A stretch of 64,000 nucleotides of DNA from Toxonevra muliebris (Eukaryota; Arthropoda; Insecta; Diptera; Pallopteridae), in assembly GCA_963691655.1 (NCBI GenBank), contig OY829328.1, forward strand, positions 10,320,204 through 10,384,203, in the 5' to 3' direction. The stretch's first letter is position 1; every line of letters begins with the position of its first letter. Under the pieces are notes generated by a model that had not been told where the DNA came from, searched no databases, and saw nothing but the letters and a program-made list of their open reading frames with translations. The translations under genes were made by a program, and so were the position numbers. Below are positions 58,266 to 64,000 of this stretch, in pieces.

Positions 58266-58282
58266 TACCAATTTGGGGGTTT
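58266..58282 (+). repeat. Target-site duplication, right copy
   Basis: TACCAATTTGGGGGTTT, identical to 56,976-56,992. It flanks the truncated 5' end of the insertion. Confidence 0.95.
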
Positions 58283-58639
58283 TTGCAATCCTACAAGTGA
58301 ACAGTTTTTCTTAAGCATTTTTTAGTCACGGAGATTTTTCATTTCCAGCCAAGAGGTTGTACTGTGTAAACTATGCCGAGCATCTAATCCAAGAAATGGC
58401 TACGCAATATTTATGTATTCGATGTATATTTGATTAGACTTCGTTCAAGTTGGTTTTCAAATTTTTTCGAGCTGAAAAGATATTCTCATCCGTATCCGGC
58501 ATTATAAATATAATGCCTAATATCCAAAGAAGAATGAGCATTAAGAAAAATGTTATGTTCTATAAAGTGAAAAAAAGGAACAATATCAAATTTTTTTCGT
58601 GTTCCAGAGAAGATTATACCAGACTAAGGACAAAATCGA

Positions 58640-58795
58640 AAGACACATTACAAACCAATAGAAATTCAAACGAAAATTTAGACCAAAAATCAAACAAGAA
58701 ACTGGCCAAAACTCAGACCAGAAGTAACTCCAAAAATTAGGTCAAAGTTCAGACCGAAAGTCAGACCAAAACTCACACCTAAAACCAAACAAAAC
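58640..58795 (-). repeat. Patch of the GGTCTGA minisatellite family
   Basis: CAGACCAGAAG, CAGACCGAAAG and CAGACCAAAACTCA, with AAATTAGGTCAAAGTT between. This is the complement of the word at 25.1-26.3 kb and more regular than the patches at 34.5 and 35.5 kb. Confidence 0.7.
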
Positions 58796-58799
58796 AAAT

Positions 58800-60665
58800 G
58801 TCAAGCTTTCCAATAGGAGGACGTCTATAAACTGAAATATAAGATATATTGTAGTCGAAGTCTATATGATAAGTAGAGACCGGTGCAAGCAAATTAATAT
58901 TGTTTCTTTAGAAAAAAATTAACAAATTATATCTGAAACACTTTTTAGTAAGAAACTATTAAAAAGTTTATTATTCCACCATTCAAAAAAATGCTGATTA
59001 GTATAAATTACTAAAGATTAACAAAAAAAAAATGCAAAGGTTCAAAATATGATTCGATATTTGCACCATAAAGGTCAAACATTAAATAACACAGCCTACA
59101 TTGAACAATCCTTACTCCTAAATTCATTACTCAAGTCATATAAAAAGATATTTTTGTTCATTAATTTTTCATTAGTTCATTTATATTAATACTATTATGG
59201 CAAAACATGAATGATTTTGGCCAAGCTTTTTCATTAATTAATTCTTGATTCTTCTATAAAATTCTATTAAAAAGTATAATAGTCAACAAGCAATGAATAA
59301 AATTTCAGCCTTTATCGAATTCTGAGTAGGTTTTTATATAATTTCATTCATATTTACTTGAGTATGTAAGCTATTTACACTAGAATTATTTCTTCTTCCA
59401 CAATATAAATTCCTGAAAACAGTTTTATTGAAATAATGCAAAACTTGTAGAATATTTAGTATATTCTAGAAATACTATAAACTTAATGCAATAAAAAAAT
59501 TTTCTGTACTTTGGCTCTACCTCTTAAAAGGTACTGAATATAAAAAGAAGCAAATATTTTTAGAAAACCTTGTAATTTGAATAGAAGTAGATAGTACTTC
59601 CTATGAAAATTCAATCTCTATAAAATATATGGCATTCCTCATTCAGATGAAGTTATAAAATAGAAAAATCACGTAGAAATACTAAGAATTTAAATGACAA
59701 TATTTTGTACATGTACTTAGTTATAGGGGAAAATATAAATCATTTTTAATAAGATATGTTCAAGGAATCGTTTTTTTTTTTCAATTTTAAATTAAAACTT
59801 AATAAACAATTTTAATTCTGAGAATTCATTCCATCTGATGGAAAACGCTCAAGATTCTTTTTCAAACTTCTGTAAGCGTTCCTAATTCATAATTATAAAA
59901 CATACATATTTAAAAAATTCTTAAGATTTCTGATTGAAATTAAGATTATGTTGAGTGCTTACATGTAATATTCGTTTTTGAAAGTGAACTCAATTTCATA
60001 ATACGTGTCCATTGTAAAATAAAATGAGCTATGATGTTTTTATGTCATAGTTTTATTTCATTGACTATTCTACGTTTCTTCCGCCTGCACACTGCCCTAT
60101 TATCTACTACCCATAACTTTTACTCCTACTAATTAATTTTTAATTACTTTACTTTTATCATTTTCTCTCATAAAAAAGTACTACACGTAATTATTTTAAA
60201 TGAAGTAAATGCTTCGAGTAAGTCAAGTCTACATGCTGAAAGATGAAGCTACATACTGCGTTTCTTGGAGTCCTTCTTTTTCATTATATTTCAAGTTGAT
60301 ATTTTCGCGCTAAGACAATGTGACATTCAATTAAATAAGAAAAGAAGAAAGCAGTATATGTATGTATGTTATATGCACTTATAGATTAAATTTAATTGAT
60401 GATATGCTTTTTTAATGTCATATTGAAGTTGATCGTTTGATTGACTATAAATGATGTGAAAGTTATAATGCGAAATGGAATATTTATGTTTACTACACTT
60501 ATTTATTTATTTATTAAAAAGGAACTTTCAATCAAATTTGAATTTAAAATCAAATATGCATAATTATAAGTTAAAATGTAATAGTTTTAATTTTAGAATA
60601 ACTATAAGAAATTTTAATTTTAGTACAGAACTAAATGAATGCCTTACTTTATGATTTGTATATAT
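58800..60665. other. Non-coding, very AT-rich stretch
   Basis: Nothing recognised. Confidence 0.5.
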
Positions 60666-60679
60666 AAACTAAATAGCTG

Positions 60680-61890
60680 AGCCGGCAGACGTTGTTCTGC
60701 CCTTTCTACGAAGAAGTGGGAAAATTGAAGTTTATTTGAAGAAGAATGAAGTTTCTAAGTTTTTAAAATTGAACATTGGTAATGACAACTCAAGCGTAAA
60801 AATTATAGATTTAAAAATGAGGCATCAAAACTGGCATTTTTAAAAACGTTTTAAAAGTTATATCAAATTCCAAAAACTATTTAAAAATATGGACCCATTT
60901 GCTATTTATTATAAAATAGAATTTATTATAGAATTTGTTACAGTGCCACCTATCGGATTTTAAGATAGCTAGGCAGGGTCTTAAGATATTTCATAAAGTA
61001 GTAGAAATAACAGTAGAAAAAGGAATGGAAAAAGTAGTCGAAAATAGCAGCAAAAAAGTAGAAGAAAATAGTGGTAGAAATAGTAGTAGAAAAGGTAGTA
61101 GGAAAAAGAATAGAAAATAGTATTACAAATTGTTGTAAAGAAGTAGTTAAAAGGCAGCCGAAAAAGGAGTAGTAGTACAAAAATAGTAAAAATGGAGTTG
61201 AAAGAGTGGTAGAAATAATAGTAAAAAATAGTAGTAAAAAAAATTGTAAAAAAGTGGTAAAAAATAGTAGTGAAAAATAGTAGGAAGTAGTAGTAGAAAA
61301 TAAGAAAAAATGTATTAAAAAAGTAGTAGAAAAAAGTACTAAAATAGTAGTAGAAAATATTGGTTGAAAAAGTAGTAGAAAATAAAAAAAAGTTTGCAAA
61401 AAAAAGAAGTTTAAAAGTAGTAGAAAATAGTAGTAGAAATAGTAGTAGAATTAGTAGTAGAAAATAAAAGTGAAGCATGGTGCCACACCCACTAATCCAA
61501 CAAACTAAAAGAATTTAAATTTTAGTACTGTACCATGAATGCCTCCTAAAATATCTCATAATGGAAATTCAGGTTATATGGAAGGTGCCACACGCCCTTT
61601 GTCAATCCCACCTACATTTTTGTTGTTGCATAGCATTGTCAATTCTCATTATTGTACCAAATTTCTGTACTGTGCTATTAATGGTTCTTGAGATATATCG
61701 AATAAACTTTTAAGATTGTATGGGAGGTGCCACGCCCACTTTACTAAAAGCCATTATAAATAGCTATGTTTTATCCTCCCGCCTAAGAAAATATATTCTG
61801 CAAATATGACTTCAATCGGCCCAGTCGTTCAGAAGTTACACGATGTCATACACACAAAACTCTGCGATTATATATACATATATAGATTTT
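60680..61890 (+). mobile_element. Interspersed repeat of unknown class containing a minisatellite
   Basis: It begins near AGCCGGCAGACGTTGTTCTGCC, in which GGCAGA and TCTGCC can pair. It ends near TCAATCGGCCCAGTCGTTCAG and CACAAAACTCTGCGATTATA. This start and end wording is, from memory, found in dispersed repeats of flies. GTGCCACACCCACT and GAGGTGCCACGCCCACT boxes occur at 61,480 and 61,724. TSD and class are not resolved. Confidence 0.5.
60995..61470 (+). repeat. GTAGTAGAAA minisatellite
   Basis: About 470 bp of variants of AGTAGTAGAAAAT with lengths near 10-15 bp, one strand almost free of C. It produces long minus-strand F/Y/S/T-rich open frames (149 and 165 residues) that are by-products of the repeat, not genes. 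Confidence 0.9.
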
Positions 61891-61899
61891 TTTTTTGTA

Positions 61900-62270
61900 A
61901 CAGTTTTAAGAAACTCTGACATTTAATGAAATAATTTTTAATAAATATTCGCCTAATCTCAATAAAAATTGACATTTAACTAATAACATGAATCTAAATA
62001 AACAATGAAAAATATGTAACTGATAATTTAATCTAAATAATTTAATATGCAAAATATCAATTACTTTGGCAATCAATCAAAAAAATTGAGTTGTCTTGCT
62101 ACTATCTATTTATAATCTAAATAAAATAAAGGATATATGCTCTTCCTTCTTAGAGTCACTGCAACTCCACCCTATAATTTTCGTAATTGATGTATCTATG
62201 AGTACTGTTAAATGACAGCAAAAAACAGCGGAAATTTCAAAAGAAAGAAAAACTTCCACATAAACTCATA
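61900..62270. other. Non-coding AT-rich stretch
   Basis: Nothing recognised. Confidence 0.5.
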
Positions 62271-62276
62271 TACATA

Positions 62277-62718
62277 CAGTGATCCCCGGTTAATTTGCCT
62301 ATGCTTATTTGCTTACTTGCTGACTTACTCATATAATTAGGCATTTTTATCATTTTCCAGTTAGTTATCCTCCGCTTAATTGAGTTCTCCGTTTAATAGC
62401 ATTCAAAGCTTTGCTGTTTTATATGACAATTTTACCAAGTTAATTTGAGCTATAAAATTAAATTATCTGGAAATTTCTTTCCTTTGTTAATGCATTAAAA
62501 AAATGGCCTGGTAATATTTTTGAAACATCAAAGTAGTTACTTGATAATGCTGTAATTACTTTCCATTTCGATGAAGTAAATGTTTCTTTTACATCAAAAT
62601 TGTTTCCCGGATAAAACGATAACATTTATTATTTGTAAAACACAAATAATTCTAGTTCCCCGGTTAATTGAATAAAACATTTTCTTTTTCGCTGATGCAA
62701 TTAACCGAGGATTACTAG
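62277..62718. mobile_element. MITE with CAGTGATCC..GGTTAATT ends (pogo/Tigger-like)
   Basis: The left end CAGTGATCCCCGGTTAATTT follows TA (62,275-62,276). The right end is the complement of AGTAATCCTCGGTTAATTGC near 62,693-62,716. An internal CCCCGGTTAATTGAAT at 62,659 and a CCGCTTAATTGAG at 62,372 repeat the same word. CAGT ends with a TA target and repeated subterminal sites fit a pogo/Tigger-type MITE; the right outermost bases have decayed. Confidence 0.55.
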
Positions 62719-63045
62719 ACATATTTTCTTATATTCAATTGTATGTATGTATGTTTTCAGTAAATTAAAAAATCGTTAGTGGTCAAATCAAAAAATAATG
62801 AGTATGATTTCTGCATATTTCTTTCATTACCTGCATTTGTAGTTTTTTTTTGTACTTTTTTTTGTACATAATAACAGAGTAATTTTTATAATTTTGTGTT
62901 AATTTATGTCTTTCTGTTAAATGTTTGCATTATTTATCAATAAAATTCTGTGAAAAAAAGATTGGTATGAACTAGTGGGTGTGACACCTCCCATGCAACG
63001 GTTTATTTTCAAAATTATTCGTAGTACAGCATTGGGAGTTGACAC

Positions 63046-63229
63046 CAGGGGGGTTACTCTGTAGTTCGATTAGAAAGGCAGTTCTATTCGAATACCAAAT
63101 TCGATCCGAAAAGGCACAAAATGAAATCTGAACATCAAACAAATATTATTCGAAAATGTTTTCTAGAGTACCAATCGTTAGAATTCTAGTAAATTTTCTT
63201 TCGAATCGAACTACAGAGTAACCCCCCAG
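63046..63229. mobile_element. Small inverted-repeat element (GGGGGGTTACTCTGTAG ends)
   Basis: CAGGGGGGTTACTCTGTAG followed by TTCGATT.GAAAG at the left is matched by the complement CTGGGGGGTTACTCTGTAG at the right, with arms of about 33 bp. The interior also has ATTCGAA words. No target duplication was recognised. The 133-residue frame that overlaps its right half is fortuitous. Confidence 0.7.
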
Positions 63230-63239
63230 AACTTCGGAT

Positions 63240-64000
63240 GCCAGTGGAATGCTACAAGGAAAATGTGATTGGCTTAGGAAAAGTGAGCGTGATATCCTCA
63301 TAAAAAAAAATGCTTGAAACTGTATACCTAAGAACCTATTATATGTAAGACAGTGACAGTTTATGCATGAATGCGGTGTGTGTGGTAGTTGTTGGAATTT
63401 GACAGGATGTGGTCGTTTTTGAGCCACTCTCCAAATCAATGGAAAACTTGAAATGGGGAACAGGAAACAGGAAAAGACAATCAAATCATTTTCAATTTTT
63501 GAAAATCTGTTGTCAGATTCGGAATCATCGACCTTAAAAGACGCCAATCATAAAATTTTAAGCAAATCGTAGACCATATTGAATCCGCCGTTTTGAATTT
63601 TAAAAATCTGTTGTCAGATTCTCAAAAATGGAGTAAAAAATGGTGATTTTTGGGTCATTCTTTACGATATTGTTTAAACTTTTTATTAATTTTTAAGCTC
63701 AGTTCCAGGTTGCAAATATCAAACGAAAAAGAAATACTTAAAAAAAAAACTGTGAATACATGATTGCTCAACGGCACCTTCTCTTTTATAACCTAAAAAC
63801 AAATCTCATATGAAAAAAAATTATCGCACAGTGCCATTGAGGATAAAGTAAATCATCTAAAGTTCTAAATCTAAAATTCTTTCTAGAGCACACAATGAAA
63901 TAATTGCATATTTTTACAAACAATTTTGATTCACTTTCCAGTGTATTTTAATTTTTTTGATGCAAATTTTAATAGCTTTTTTGGTAGAGATATGCTTTGA
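63240..64000. other. Non-coding; 63,560-63,832 resembles hAT MITE interior
   Basis: In 63,660-63,832, reading the minus strand, 'catatgagatttg', 'aaaagagaaggtg..gttgagcaatc', 'attca.ag' and 'aaaaattaataaaaa' occur in the same order as at 17,090-17,240. This suggests a diverged relative. It abuts CACTGTGCG (minus strand, 63,831 downward). No gene is seen to the window end. Confidence 0.4.

Noticed and set aside
60950..61478. Minus-strand frames of 149 and 165 residues rich in F, Y, S and T
   Set aside because: They are translations of the GTAGTAGAAA minisatellite, open only because of its composition.
63146..63547. 133-residue minus-strand open frame
   Set aside because: It runs through the right arm of the 63,046-63,229 inverted-repeat element and has no recognisable domain. 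Judged fortuitous.

Overview
This 64 kb window is AT-rich, gene-poor DNA from an insect, most likely a higher fly (Diptera: Brachycera, possibly a tephritid-like fruit fly). The reasons are the base composition, the CA/GT and TATG-type microsatellites, the retrotransposon and SINE families, and a nuclear copy of mitochondrial nad1 that reads correctly only in the invertebrate mitochondrial code. I found no convincing host gene exon, tRNA, rRNA, CRISPR or bacterial-type feature. Almost all ORFs are short chance frames or transposon debris. The window reads as intergenic or very long intronic sequence packed with old and nested mobile elements.

Layout. 1-5.7 kb: decayed RNase-H LINE with an (AAT)n tail, pieces of a hAT-type MITE family, and a small repeat with a target duplication. 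9.0-10.9 kb: a decayed element carrying a dispersed 14-mer (TAACGGAGAGGACA), an SHGKG-type protein remnant and an inserted reverse transcriptase relic. 11.95-14.67 kb: a complete Foldback/Mutator-like element with long subrepeat-rich terminal inverted repeats, a perfect 9-bp target duplication, a different dispersed 15-mer (GACTGTTACGTTACA), a remnant of the same protein family and a nested hairpin MITE. 16.2-20.2 kb: a three-level nest of inverted-repeat elements. 22.5-23.5 kb: LINE relic. 25.1-26.3 kb: degenerate GGTCTGA-type minisatellite. 30.5-32.0 kb: a hAT element inserted in the tail of a SINE, with a perfect 8-bp duplication. 33.7 kb: second SINE. 35 kb: 152-bp tandem duplication. 37 kb: piggyBac-type MITE. 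40.7-41.8 kb: LINE relic. 43.26-45.04 kb: piggyBac-like element that includes a transposase cysteine-rich tail, a fresh 157-bp tandem duplication and a nad1 NUMT touching its right end. 46.45-48.4 kb: hAT element with a nested MITE. 49.5-49.97 kb: inverted-repeat element. 52.4-55.0 kb: two inverted copies of the hAT MITE family around a tRNA-derived SINE. 57.0-58.3 kb: 5'-truncated RNase-H LINE with a perfect 17-bp target duplication. 60.7-61.9 kb: repeat with a GTAGTAGAAA minisatellite. 62.3 and 63.0 kb: two further MITEs.

Nothing here looks like a co-working set of genes. The most interesting signals are the two neighbouring elements that seem to share a protein family while each carries its own dispersed 14-15-mer, the mitochondrial fragment captured inside a piggyBac-like unit, and the SINE tails that resemble the 3' end of a LINE in the same window. 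All family assignments come from reading motifs by eye; no search was run.
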